Origin: Saprospiraceae bacterium
GTDB lineage: Bacteria > Bacteroidota > Bacteroidia > Chitinophagales > Saprospiraceae
Reading direction: 5' to 3'
DNA: 25,454 nt
Assembly: GCA_016714785.1 (NCBI GenBank)
Contig: JADKCC010000047.1
Coordinates: 1-25,454 of the forward strand
A program made the translations under genes and the position numbers. Each line of letters opens with the position of its first letter. Positions within the stretch are counted from its first letter, which is position 1. A model generated the notes under the pieces. That model was not told the origin of the DNA, made no database searches, and saw only the letters and a list, made by a program, of their open reading frames with translations. Shown here in pieces: positions 15,621 to 23,257 of the stretch.

Positions 15621-16043
15621 ACTATATTGATTTAAGGTCTTCTACATTTCCATTTATGAAGTGAGATAAGTACAGGTTTTAGTAATGCCTGAAATTTAGG
15701 TTTGATTTTATATATGGAGATCATTTTGTTTTATTTCGCAAAAGTTTTTATTTCACCACAAATCTACAACAGAATCTCATTTTTACAATTTCTTAGTGAA
15801 CAAAGTTTATAGAATCCATCATTTTCTCCTTCGATCTATCCATTTGGTATAAGGTCAAAAGGAAAGCGATGGCAAAGCGAAATGAATAAATTGAAGCCAC
15901 GACTTTTAGTTAGATCATCATAAATTGTGAAAACTGATGTGACTTTATGTACCGATAAGTAACTATTTGTAATTTGGGATTTTTTTGTTTTTGTGCCTTT
16001 TTGGCAAAATTATACTTTTTGGAGCTTACTCATAATTTTAATT
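15621..16043. other. Intergenic stretch, no intact gene
   Basis: A 423-base A/T-rich region. Around 15750-15790 the bases resemble weakly the core of the ~100 bp direct repeats found at 18150 and 19187 (the CACAA-CTACAACA segment). Nothing else was recognised, and no clear promoter for the minus-strand gene at 15620 was found. Confidence 0.3.
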
Positions 16044-16838
16044 TCAAATATTTGAATCAATAAAAACTCTCCATACTCCATCGTTTTCTTTTTGCCATAT
16101 AAGGATGTACTTACCATTATATGTTCCTTCACATTGACCAATTTCATAAACTAAATTCGCATTTACAGAAAGCATTTTTAGCGGGACTAGAGTGAGTTTA
16201 TAATTTGCATTTTTCATATATGAATATTCCTCAATTAATTTTTCTTTTCCCTTAATTAGTGGCTTATGGTTAAAATAAATACTGTTAGAACTATACAGTG
16301 TATTTACAAGGTTTTCTGGATTATGAGTATTACATATTTCAATCCATAAATTCCTTTTCTCAGTTATACTTTTTTCATTATTGTGTGTTGCTTCTGATAT
16401 TTCTGACACGAATTCAAATTCTATAAATTTATCCCCGTTTTTTACTGACCAAATGAGTAGTTGAGCAAATGATTTTCCACTTAGCGTTTCGTATTTAGTG
16501 ATTTCATAGTCAATATTCGTTTCTTTATTTGCTTTTACAATATACAATGATGAGATTGATTTTATGTTTTCTGATTGCAAAGCATAATATTCAGCTATTT
16601 CAGCGGGTCCACTTAACTTGCTATCCAGAGAGATTATTTTTATTGATTCTGGTCGGTAAAAGCCTTTTATAGCGTCAACATTTTTGTCATTTACGGCGTC
16701 AACCCAATGTGAAAATTCCTTCGATATATTATGTCCATCAACTTGTTGTACAGTAGTTTTTTGTGATTTTTTATTCATCAAAAATTGCTGGCAACCTGTA
16801 GAAACTATGAAAATTAAAGAAATTAATATGGTTTTCAT
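16044..16838 (-). CDS. Lipoprotein with two NTF2/SnoaL-like domains
   Basis: A 264-residue lipoprotein; the signal peptide ends VSTGC with Cys16 followed by Q-Q. Two copies of an NTF2-like (DUF4440/SnoaL-type) cone-shaped domain follow. The first begins FSHWVDAVNDKNVDAIKGFY (about 42-61), the second LWIEICNTHNPENLVNTLYS (about 164-183), and each continues with a strand set ending in GDKFIEFEF and DGVWRVFID. Such domains bind small ligands or are non-enzymatic; no catalytic residues can be assigned. A periplasmic or outer-membrane location is inferred from the lipobox. No operon partner is visible: 154 bases separate it from the DTW gene upstream. Confidence 0.75.
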   Translation of the reverse strand: MKTILISLIFIVSTGCQQFLMNKKSQKTTVQQVDGHNISKEFSHWVDAVNDKNVDAIKGFYRPESIKIISLDSKLSGPAEIAEYYALQSENIKSISSLYIVKANKETNIDYEITKYETLSGKSFAQLLIWSVKNGDKFIEFEFVSEISEATHNNEKSITEKRNLWIEICNTHNPENLVNTLYSSNSIYFNHKPLIKGKEKLIEEYSYMKNANYKLTLVPLKMLSVNANLVYEIGQCEGTYNGKYILIWQKENDGVWRVFIDSNI

Positions 16839-16992
16839 TTTATTCTGTTTTGTTAATTTATCGTCTTTTTTTATAATAACCGCTACGGCCCCAAAGTGCT
16901 AAATATCGTTATAGAATGTAAAGTTAAATAAAATCTTTTACCCAAGGTACAGTGCTTTCCCAAATTTATGATATGTGAAGTTGTTATATTTA

Positions 16993-17715
16993 TTATAGTT
17001 CAAAAATAATACTTCTTTCTGTACTCTTCTTATACTTATTCTTAGGAGTAATCTCTCTGTTCGCAGTTGAACGATAGTATTTACTATTTGGGTTTAGCAT
17101 ATATTCGGTTTGATACTCAATCATTTTTTCAAAAGGAATAAGGAAATCCTTCGTCTCGCATTGCTCAATGTTACCTTCCTTAAGTAAATTTAAGACCGTA
17201 TAGACTGACTCAATCGTGCTAAGACAAAGAGGTGCTGGCTGCTGTTTGATCATAAATTTTGATTTTATATTATTATCAAAACTCACTCTTTTTAGTTTTT
17301 GCAAGTTCTTACTTATTTTAAGCATTTTACGGGCGCAGAACCATGTACCATCGAGCAGGAAGATGTATGAATGATGACCAATAAAAGCGTTTACTTCTGA
17401 ACTTTCTCTTTTCGATAAGTTGAAATTATCTTTTCCTGGATAAAGTAAAAAAGAACTACCTTTTTCATTAATCAGTATTTCATTCACCCGCTGATTTTCA
17501 GTGAAATCGACACCAACTATGATTTCTGAATTTACGAGTTGAAGCTTAGTCATAATTCCCGTTCCGTTTTTTTCTTTTTTGTATTCCATCGGGTGCATAA
17601 GAATAATAAAACGAGTCTTAGTCTGTAAAGGATTAATGTGTTGACAAATACAGGTGCTTGAAGGTCTCTTGCATTGGTAACATTGGATTCTTGAATTTTT
17701 TATTTCTACTTGCAA
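16993..17715 (-). CDS. DTW-domain protein, tRNA-uridine aminocarboxypropyltransferase-like
   Basis: A 240-residue cytoplasmic enzyme of the DTW/TapT family, which transfers an aminocarboxypropyl group from S-adenosylmethionine to uridine in tRNA (acp3U). Four cysteines at 12, 15, 22 and 24 (CYQCKRPSSTCIC) form the expected zinc site. The family signature DGTW is at 122-125 (LLDGTWFCARKM), and the downstream QPAPLCLSTIESV matches the usual EP-x-x-x-LST-x-E pattern. No ATG exists near the beginning; the TTG at 17713-17715 is the most plausible start, although the frame stays open further upstream, so the true start is uncertain. The gene belongs to the accessory cluster of small minus-strand modules. 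Confidence 0.88.
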   Translation of the reverse strand: MQVEIKNSRIQCYQCKRPSSTCICQHINPLQTKTRFIILMHPMEYKKEKNGTGIMTKLQLVNSEIIVGVDFTENQRVNEILINEKGSSFLLYPGKDNFNLSKRESSEVNAFIGHHSYIFLLDGTWFCARKMLKISKNLQKLKRVSFDNNIKSKFMIKQQPAPLCLSTIESVYTVLNLLKEGNIEQCETKDFLIPFEKMIEYQTEYMLNPNSKYYRSTANREITPKNKYKKSTERSIIFEL

Positions 17716-17817
17716 AGTGATTTGCTCTATTAAATGATAACGGATGGCCTTAGTGAAGTACCGTCCTGATAAGGTGGTATTGCATTAAAGCCTTTTTTCT
17801 GCTATTGAAAGGAGATT
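17716..17817. other. Structured spacer with an imperfect hairpin
   Basis: GGATGG (17742-17747) and CCGTCC (17761-17766) form a 6-bp stem with one mismatch around a 13-base loop. On the minus strand this stretch also reads KGFNAIPPYQDGTSLRPSVI before a stop. It looks like a repeat or the 3' tail of a lost gene. Function unknown. Confidence 0.35.
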
Positions 17818-18003
17818 CTAAGGCTTCGTGATCAACTCTTTCAGTACTTTTGTTTGTTTTGCTTTTGGAATTGGTGCTCTTGTAATTTCACCAGTAGCTT
17901 TGTAAAGAGCTATTGCTTTAGAAACTAACTCTATATCTTCTTTTGATCTCTTTGTTGGTTCTACTACTAAATCCACTCCTTTGGGTTCTATACCTAATGT
18001 CAT
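17818..18003 (-). CDS. Small hypothetical protein (61 aa)
   Basis: A 61-residue soluble, charged protein with MTLGIEPKGVDLVVEPTK at the N-terminus, a probable helix over residues 20-37 and a basic C-terminal tail (PKAKQTKVLKELITKP). Its ATG overlaps the TGA of the preceding small gene in an ATGA arrangement, so both are probably translated from one message. I recognise the 'PKGVDLVV' beginning as common to small Bacteroidota proteins of unknown function, but cannot name a family. It might be a small DNA-binding or antitoxin-like protein; there is no direct evidence for this. Confidence 0.5.
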   Translation of the reverse strand: MTLGIEPKGVDLVVEPTKRSKEDIELVSKAIALYKATGEITRAPIPKAKQTKVLKELITKP

Positions 18004-18131
18004 AAATAATTTATTTGGTTTTGAGCAGTTACTTCAAGAACTTCAGTTGGCAAGCTATCGCCTGAAATAATATTGACTATACTGTTTGTCAATTTATCTA
18101 TCCAAACATCTATGTGTTTTTGTTTTGCCAT
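18000..18131 (-). CDS. Very small protein, possibly a truncated gene (43 aa)
   Basis: A 43-residue ORF beginning MAKQKHIDVWIDKLTNSIVN. The first ~30 residues look like the N-terminus of a larger Bacteroidota protein family (KHIDVWIDKLTNSI...SGDS) that I recall as GNAT-like and about 170 residues long; the remaining residues differ. It has an excellent Shine-Dalgarno sequence and an ATGA overlap with the next gene, both of which support translation. It may therefore be a gene shortened by deletion, with the 61-residue gene joined behind it, or a real small partner gene. The resemblance rests on memory, not on a search. Confidence 0.45.
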   Translation of the reverse strand: MAKQKHIDVWIDKLTNSIVNIISGDSLPTEVLEVTAQNQINYL

Positions 18132-18138
18132 ATTTTAC

Positions 18139-18144
18139 TCCTTA
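18139..18144 (-). promoter_or_regulatory. Strong Shine-Dalgarno site
   Basis: AAGGAG on the minus strand lies seven bases before the ATG at 18131. Such a strong site is unusual in this window, where most genes have only A/T-rich leaders, and it supports the 43-residue ORF as translated or once translated. Confidence 0.6.
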
Positions 18145-18149
18145 TATGA

Positions 18150-18251
18150 GCCATAACCTACTAATTTCCACAACAAACCTACAACACTCATACGGTTTTT
18201 CCAAACTAATTATAGAAAATCTAAGAAAAACGTCGATTTCATCATTTACTT
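18150..18251. repeat. Direct repeat X (~102 bp)
   Basis: About 88% identical, almost without indels, to 19187-19289. Both contain TACAACA, CATACGGT, TTTCCAAAC, AGAAAATCTAAG and AAACGTCGATTTCA in the same order. On the minus strand both copies stay open for 32 codons, but about seven of ten codon differences change the residue, which argues against a conserved protein. X lies just downstream of the VOC/Cdd1 gene pair and Y just upstream. Confidence 0.8.
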
Positions 18252-18257
18252 CTCCAT

Positions 18258-18767
18258 CTATCTGTTAAGTAGGCTGCCTTTATTGTCTTTTCGTTCAAAT
18301 CCTAATGTTTCAAACCATGCTTTTTGGGGTCTGCTTTTTGGATAACCGTTTTCATTGCGAAACTTTTTTCGTTCTTCCGTAAAGTCCCACCATGTCTTTT
18401 TCGTGTCATTTGTATTTGCAAAGTACACAACTAATCTAAATTGGTCTTCCACACAAGGATCAACCCAATAACCTTTTTTCTGTTCGTATTCGTCCGTCAG
18501 TATAGGACCTTCTTTGTGCTTTAGTTCGTCAAGTGAATAGTACCCTAAGAACACTAGGTCTTCGGCAAACTTTATACCGACTGACGGAACCGTTTGAAAT
18601 TCTGCTAATGCATAAATTTCTTTTGCTCGTTCCCTAGTAGCGTTTAATAACACTTCCAACTCGTCCTTTGCGAAGTCAAGAATGTCTGCCATTTTGATCT
18701 TATTCTTTCTCAAATTTGCTTTTTCAATGTCCGTCAGCGGAAGTTTTATGTTTTTTTTATTTTTCAT
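18258..18767 (-). CDS. Cdd1-like helix-hairpin-helix protein
   Basis: A 169-residue cytoplasmic protein matching the Cdd1 ('pathogenicity locus', helix-hairpin-helix) family. The core reads TVPSVGIKFAEDLVFLGYYS (a helix-hairpin-helix with the IPxVG pattern), followed by the family signature DPCVEDQFRLVVYFA. A basic N-terminal extension (KNKKNIKLPLTD) precedes the core, and a C-terminal extension with KTWWDFTEERKKFR and KAWFETLGF follows. The ATG at 18767 is preferred to the TTG at 18776. It overlaps the end of the VOC gene by 11 bases, which indicates coupled translation. HhH folds bind DNA; the physiological role of Cdd1 proteins is not established. Confidence 0.8.
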   Translation of the reverse strand: MKNKKNIKLPLTDIEKANLRKNKIKMADILDFAKDELEVLLNATRERAKEIYALAEFQTVPSVGIKFAEDLVFLGYYSLDELKHKEGPILTDEYEQKKGYWVDPCVEDQFRLVVYFANTNDTKKTWWDFTEERKKFRNENGYPKSRPQKAWFETLGFERKDNKGSLLNR

Positions 18768-19134
18768 CTTCGGCAAAAGTCAGTAAAAAACCGTTATTAT
18801 CTTCTATTGAAAATTCTGTCGCACCATAAAATGTTTTTTCAAGTTCTTTAACCACCTTTACTTTGTCTTTTATTCGGTCAAAGAATTTTCTGATGTCAGA
18901 TGTCTGAATATACAGAAGCAATGAGCCACCGTTTTGTCTTGAAATAGCAGGTAATTCGGTGCCCAAACTTTCGAAAGTCTGAAACATAAAAGTTACGTTT
19001 CCACAAGTCATCATTGCCCAAAAAATGTCGCCTTGTTCAGGAACAGTAGTAACAACATTAAATCCTAATTCTTTGTAAAAGTCAATGGTCTTATTGATGT
19101 CTTTTACGAAAATGTTTGGTGATATTGAATCCAT
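18757..19134 (-). CDS. VOC-fold protein (glyoxalase/dioxygenase superfamily)
   Basis: A 125-residue single-domain protein of the vicinal oxygen chelate superfamily. The order is typical: FVKDINKTIDFYKELGFNVV, a central strand FMFQTFESL, a second beta-alpha-beta unit (LLLYIQTSDIRKFFDRIKD), and the final FSIEDNNGFLLTFAEDE strand. It is unlike the VOC protein at 3297, so the two are not a recent duplication. It overlaps the Cdd1-like gene by 11 bases, forming a two-gene unit bracketed by direct repeats X and Y. The substrate or ligand is unknown; many such proteins confer resistance to small toxic compounds, which is only a general possibility. Confidence 0.82.
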   Translation of the reverse strand: MDSISPNIFVKDINKTIDFYKELGFNVVTTVPEQGDIFWAMMTCGNVTFMFQTFESLGTELPAISRQNGGSLLLYIQTSDIRKFFDRIKDKVKVVKELEKTFYGATEFSIEDNNGFLLTFAEDEK

Positions 19135-19186
19135 TTCTTATTGATTATACTGTTTGTTTAAGTTTGTATCGTTGTTCGTCAAGGAT

Positions 19187-19289
19187 GCCATTAACTTACT
19201 TATTTCTACAACAAACTTACAACACCCATACGGTCTTTCCAAACAAATAATAGAAAATCTAAGTAAAACGTCGATTTCACTATTTACTT
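19187..19289. repeat. Direct repeat Y (~103 bp)
   Basis: Second copy of repeat X in the same orientation, 1037 bases away. It lies between the start of the VOC gene and the stop of the propeller gene. On the minus strand its frame continues past the repeat up to the TAA just before the VOC ATG. Confidence 0.8.
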
Positions 19290-19326
19290 GTACTAAAGAA
19301 GATTACTTACAAACGAGTTTTCATGA

Positions 19327-19347
19327 CTTCCCGCTTTTGCGGGACAA
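19327..19347. other. Hairpin downstream of the propeller operon
   Basis: A perfect 5-bp GC stem (CCCGC 19330-19334, GCGGG 19339-19343, loop TTTT) with partial extension on both sides. It lies about 75 bases past the stop of the minus-strand gene at 19419 and could assist termination, but there is no T-run. Confidence 0.4.
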
Positions 19348-19418
19348 GTAGTGCCGCAGTACAGAGCCTATCATGCTTGGTATGAACAAATACTTTGAGT
19401 TATGTGCAGTTATTGTTG

Positions 19419-21323
19419 TTACTTATCTAGTGAAATAATAGCCCATTCATTTAATGAACCTGAACCTGGTTCTGATTTCACTAAAGTGTGGACCTTGTTT
19501 CCGTCAGAACTTGCAAATACAAAATAAGCCCTTGACTTAAAAAACTTACCACCGCCCTGACCATCAGGAAATATAAATCCTTGAAGTTCTTTAGACCCAA
19601 TTGGATTTAAGAATTCAGATTCATACACGGTGATGGTATTTGAGGGAATGAATTCCCATGCATTTCCTGTAGACAAAGAACAATAAATTCTTTTACTACC
19701 TTCATGATGGTCAAGTGAAATAACATTGCCGGTCCCTGCCAGCTGACCATTATATGTTATATCCAGATCTTTATTTTCTGATGCTCTGAAAACATTTCTA
19801 CTTCGAGCATAAATTCTGTCCCCTAATTCAGAAAACCATATATTTCCTCCCATAGGGTAATCTCCATGATAAGGTGAATCATACATGAATATAAGTGTGC
19901 CATTTCTAATATCATACTTTTCAATATCAGCAGGTGATAATCCATTATCTGCACCATATATGTAATTTCCTGACGGGTGTAGTCTAGCTAATGTTCCTGC
20001 ATAAATAGAATTTCCTGTACTTTTTGTTTCGATTCCCGTTTGCAAATTTATGCATCTGACAGTTTCCCATTGATCTGTTTTAGGAAAAACGTAGGCAAAA
20101 TTATTAGGAGCTAAAATTATATCAATTGCATTTGCCGTCACATCAAAAACATTTAGAACAGTCATCGATCCTAAATTTATAAAAGATACTTTTCCGTTGT
20201 GGCCTACAGCGGCAAATTTTCCATCTTTACTTATAGAAACACAATTTGGAGGCAGATTCAAATTCAATTTTGAAAATGTCTTAGTAACCGGATTATACTT
20301 TATAAGTTCATTTGGTGCCTCTAAAACGGAAACAATAAGATCATTTATTCGGTCATATTCAGCATCTTTAATATTGCCATTAATAAGCCATTTCGTTTCT
20401 TCAAAATTATTTATTTGTACTGGGAATGAAATGGTGGAACCTAAATCATAATTAATTGAAAAAGTGCCATTTGTTAAAGCAGTAGTCAATTTTGATCTGT
20501 CGACAGCTACAGTAATCACAACGTTTTCGCCGACTTTTACTGTTCCTGATCCGGGAGTTATTGTTAAATATGCCGGTATTTGATTGATGCTCCAATTGAT
20601 ATCAGAATTTCCTTCATTTGCAATGGTGAAAGTTTTATTGTTATCAAAATATGAGAAATTCAGCAGTGAAGGATTTGTAGTTAATTTGTGAACAGTTACA
20701 TCCGGGCACGACATTGAAGTGTACTTGGGTGTGCCATCATTATTGACTGTCAATCTCCAACACTTTCCGTCAGGAGACTTCATTATTACACCTTTGGCTG
20801 CGGTGCTTAGGAATATATCATCATTTGATACCTGAAGTTTAGTTTTTGGAGTGTTTGTACCTATACCTACTTTACCATCATTAAAATAGATGTCTGAGTT
20901 TTGCTTTTTCCATATATTATCTCCACTATTTTTAGCATATAAGGCATAGGGAACACTTAATAATTGTGTTGTACCGACTATTTTATAATTGGTGCCACCA
21001 TTCTCATCCAGCTCAACTTGGACAAAGTGACTATCAGCACCCCAATCTATATTTTGAAAGGTGCCTTGTTCGGTAAAGCCATATCCAATTTGTATGGAAA
21101 ACATGCCACTATTGCTTGTTTTTATGTTGTGTTTTTCTTTATAAATCGGTTGGCCTAGCGATGAGCCGACTAAAATGGATATTCTGAGTCCAATATTCTT
21201 ATTTGGAAGCGGATTGCCCGATAAATCACGTGCAACTCCCTGAAAATTAAAAGCTTCAGGTGTTTGAGAATATACAAAAAAACTCAATGCTAAGAAAAGT
21301 CCGGTCAATAAATATGACTTCAT
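19419..21323 (-). CDS. Secreted BACON-like / beta-propeller protein
   Basis: A 634-residue exported protein. Signal peptide 1-20. Residues 21-130 are the Saprospiraceae-type N-terminal module (PEAFNFQGVARDLSGNPL...VELDENGGTNYKI...VPYALYAKN), followed by a tail-fibre-like linker (DIYFNDGKVGIGTNTPKTKL). Residues about 215-305 form a BACON/Ig-like domain (TFTIANEGNSDINWSI, PGSGTVKVGENVVITV), and 310-634 a YVTN-like beta-propeller (SISKDGKFAAVGHNGKV, LHPSGNYIYGADNG). No T9SS sorting domain is present at its own C-terminus. The partner gene, five bases upstream, carries one. It probably acts at the cell surface in adhesion or carbohydrate binding; ligand unknown. The hairpin at 19327 may end the transcript. 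Confidence 0.8.
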   Translation of the reverse strand: MKSYLLTGLFLALSFFVYSQTPEAFNFQGVARDLSGNPLPNKNIGLRISILVGSSLGQPIYKEKHNIKTSNSGMFSIQIGYGFTEQGTFQNIDWGADSHFVQVELDENGGTNYKIVGTTQLLSVPYALYAKNSGDNIWKKQNSDIYFNDGKVGIGTNTPKTKLQVSNDDIFLSTAAKGVIMKSPDGKCWRLTVNNDGTPKYTSMSCPDVTVHKLTTNPSLLNFSYFDNNKTFTIANEGNSDINWSINQIPAYLTITPGSGTVKVGENVVITVAVDRSKLTTALTNGTFSINYDLGSTISFPVQINNFEETKWLINGNIKDAEYDRINDLIVSVLEAPNELIKYNPVTKTFSKLNLNLPPNCVSISKDGKFAAVGHNGKVSFINLGSMTVLNVFDVTANAIDIILAPNNFAYVFPKTDQWETVRCINLQTGIETKSTGNSIYAGTLARLHPSGNYIYGADNGLSPADIEKYDIRNGTLIFMYDSPYHGDYPMGGNIWFSELGDRIYARSRNVFRASENKDLDITYNGQLAGTGNVISLDHHEGSKRIYCSLSTGNAWEFIPSNTITVYESEFLNPIGSKELQGFIFPDGQGGGKFFKSRAYFVFASSDGNKVHTLVKSEPGSGSLNEWAIISLDK

Positions 21324-21328
21324 ATTTG

Positions 21329-21826
21329 TTATATTTTAATAATTTTTTTAATAAAAGTACGATTGAACTGGTTAAAATTGAACGCGACAAAATATATATC
21401 TCCGGGATATTCGCTTAAATCGATATGAAGGTTTTTTATTCCAAATTGTATTTTTGGAGTTTCAAGCAACTTACCAGCTGAATTGTATATTTTAACATTC
21501 GTTCCAATTTCATTGAGTAAGGAATTTTCGATAATGAAGATTCCTGATGAGGGATTAGGATATACTGAAATATTAGCGGTTTCATCGTTTAGTTCCTTTA
21601 TGTCAGATATTAATTTGAATGTTTCCTGTTGGATTCCAGATGTAATGAGATCCTTATTTTCTCCCATAAGCATGACTATGGTTTCACAAAAAGTATAGTC
21701 TAAGGCCATGTCACTGCCTTTGAATTGGCCGCCGGCACTTGAGAATACAATGGGATCGATGGATTGACCAATGGCTCCGGAAACCCTGATAGTCAATAAT
21801 ATAATTGCAAGTAACTGATATTTCAT
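21329..21826 (-). CDS. Small T9SS-exported protein with type A sorting domain
   Basis: A 165-residue secreted protein. Signal peptide about 1-20; a short mature region (SIDPIVFSSAGGQFKGSDMA, FCETIVMLMGENKDLITSGI, QQ) of a kind common in Bacteroidota; then a T9SS type A sorting domain (about 86-165; ISVYPNPSSGIFIIE ... FIKKIIKI). After removal of the sorting domain, fewer than 70 residues remain, so the mature product is a small surface peptide domain. It is the first gene of a two-gene operon, five bases before the propeller gene, which lacks a sorting domain. The pairing suggests a joint surface function; cooperation in export is conjecture. Confidence 0.85.
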   Translation of the reverse strand: MKYQLLAIILLTIRVSGAIGQSIDPIVFSSAGGQFKGSDMALDYTFCETIVMLMGENKDLITSGIQQETFKLISDIKELNDETANISVYPNPSSGIFIIENSLLNEIGTNVKIYNSAGKLLETPKIQFGIKNLHIDLSEYPGDIYFVAFNFNQFNRTFIKKIIKI

Positions 21827-21855
21827 AATACAATATTGTTGCTATTTTGGAAGAT

Positions 21856-21863
21856 CAAAGATA
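21856..21863 (-). promoter_or_regulatory. -7 promoter element of the T9SS/propeller operon
   Basis: On the minus strand TATCTTTG is an exact match to the Bacteroidota -7 consensus TAnnTTTG, 29 bases before the ATG at 21826. No TTTG/TTG box was found at the normal -33 distance, so strength is uncertain. Confidence 0.55.
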
Positions 21864-21972
21864 TATTATTTTTTTATTTGCTCCGGTTATTATTTTATTT
21901 ATTTTAAAATTTTGAAGATATTTTTATATAAACCTTTACTATGCTTAATTTTCTTTTTGGTCAAAAAATAAA

Positions 21973-22066
21973 TGTCTGGCTGCGCTATTCACCGCGGCGG
22001 ATTCAGTTCAACAGTGCGTTTATCGCATGTCCGCTGGACACGACGAACGCTTAGTTGTCAGGTGCA
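21973..22066. repeat. GC-rich palindromic spacer P1
   Basis: A clearly GC-richer segment in A/T-rich surroundings. It contains a nested palindrome: GCGTT (22016-22020) with AACGC (22046-22050), and inside it GTCC (22029-22032) with GGAC (22036-22039). A further CCGCGG lies near 21992-21997. It sits directly downstream of the alpha/alpha-toroid gene. Confidence 0.6.
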
Positions 22067-22070
22067 GTAG

Positions 22071-22901
22071 TCATTGCATGTTGTTTTTAATTTCATTGAA
22101 TCTTTTTGTTGCTAATTCACTGGTTCTACCTTTAAAACAGAAGTCCATTTTTGCTAATTGTCTGTTGGGATTTTCGACAATCATTTTGTCATCTTGAAGT
22201 TTATTTTCAAGAAGTTTAAATGCCTCTTTAAGCCTTTTGTCGCCATTTGCTTTTTTATAAAATGATAAAACAAATGTGTAATAGAATAAATTGTACCTAG
22301 AAAAAGGAAATTCAGTTTTGTTGAATAAAGTCCCTATTCCGAAAAGGCAAGGTCCAACTGGTTTTTTATGTTCCCAGTGCCATAAAAGGAATTCTACTGC
22401 TTTGTTAATTTGTTGTTTGTTTTCGCTTATGTCAATAAAACGAAATGTGTCTAATGCTTCTAATGTCGGGCCAGGATTAGAATGATATGTCTCAGGGCCT
22501 TTTCCAAAACTAAACTTATTACATTTCCATCCGCCATCATTCTCTTGAGTTGAGAGTAAATGTTCAAATGTCTTTTTAAGTCTTTTGTCTTTTGAATATC
22601 CTAAATAGCACAATACTCTTAAACACCCTATTGTGTGACAAGGATAGATTGCGCCTGATTTAGAAATTCTGAAACGTCCGTCTTGTTGCTGGTGTTTGAA
22701 GATCAGCTCTGCAATGTCTTTGATAATTTTGTCTTTTTTGGTATATCCTAATTCAGTTAGAATTAACGCAACATCTCTTGTTGAAAAAGGACTTCCTTTG
22801 CCTATATTATTATCTTCGCCTGCCCATAAATCGCTCCCATTAGCATACCTTTTCGACATGATAATTGCAATGTCATTTTTATATCTGTCTTTTATTTTCA
22901 T
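22071..22901 (-). CDS. Prenyltransferase/terpene-cyclase-like alpha/alpha-toroid protein
   Basis: A 276-residue soluble protein made of helix pairs. Residues 119-125 read QENDGGW, a QW motif of the squalene-hopene cyclase/prenyltransferase repeat, and residues 71-76 (QQDGRF) a weaker second copy. Cysteines at 88, 93 and 98 (YPCHTIGCLRVLCYLG) line the same repeat. It is less than half the length of a full hopene cyclase and lacks the DxDD catalytic motif, so it is probably a single toroid domain with binding or unknown enzymatic function. No signal peptide. It stands alone, flanked by GC-rich palindromic spacers on both sides, like a cassette. Confidence 0.75.
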   Translation of the reverse strand: MKIKDRYKNDIAIIMSKRYANGSDLWAGEDNNIGKGSPFSTRDVALILTELGYTKKDKIIKDIAELIFKHQQQDGRFRISKSGAIYPCHTIGCLRVLCYLGYSKDKRLKKTFEHLLSTQENDGGWKCNKFSFGKGPETYHSNPGPTLEALDTFRFIDISENKQQINKAVEFLLWHWEHKKPVGPCLFGIGTLFNKTEFPFSRYNLFYYTFVLSFYKKANGDKRLKEAFKLLENKLQDDKMIVENPNRQLAKMDFCFKGRTSELATKRFNEIKNNMQ

Positions 22902-22917
22902 GGTCGTTTACCTATTG

Positions 22918-22986
22918 CACATGACGGATAGCACTGGCGATCGGACGCAGCGAAAGCAAGTCTGTCGTCCAATGCATTATATGTGC
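22918..22986. repeat. GC-rich palindromic spacer P2
   Basis: A 69-base imperfect palindrome: GCACAT (22918-22923) with ATGTGC (22981-22986) outside, and ATCGGACG (22940-22947) with CGTCCAAT (22966-22973, one G-T pair) inside. It lies just upstream of the toroid gene. It is not identical in sequence to P1. Confidence 0.6.
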
Positions 22987-23062
22987 CTTGAATGGCAAAT
23001 GTACGACTAACGGTTTGGTATTGACGACGTTTTTGCGATAGTAAATGTCATTCAATTTTGTG

Positions 23063-23257
23063 TTATGGCTTCGTGATTCTTTCTTTTTCTTTAATTTGCT
23101 TCACTGCTTCAAACACATTATTGTTTTTTAGCATATTATTGGCTTGATCTATTTTTTCTTGACATGGTTTATTTAGCTCACTCAAATCTAAATTATCATC
23201 ATATACCATAATTGGATTTCTTTTTGTGTTTAGTTGTTGAATATCAATTGTCTTCAT
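23063..23257 (-). CDS. Small hypothetical protein (64 aa)
   Basis: A 64-residue soluble protein, MKTIDIQQLNTKRNPIMVYD at the start and a probable helix over residues 33-57 (KIDQANNMLKNNNVFEAVKQ). It starts 14 bases inside the end of the preceding reading frame, as in a coupled pair. I do not recognise a family. The size, the charge and the overlap with a small membrane-protein frame are compatible with a small regulatory or antitoxin-like role, but nothing in the sequence proves it. Confidence 0.45.
   Translation of the reverse strand: MKTIDIQQLNTKRNPIMVYDDNLDLSELNKPCQEKIDQANNMLKNNNVFEAVKQIKEKERITKP

Noticed and set aside
18086..18268. Plus-strand ORFs over repeats X and Y with similar peptides
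   Set aside because: The similarity reflects the DNA repeat itself; substitutions do not show coding constraint.
17818..23073. Shared 3' end (ITKP, then stop; 11 identical bases) of the small genes at 17818 and 23063
   Set aside because: The identity stops immediately on both sides and is short enough for chance in a low-complexity genome.
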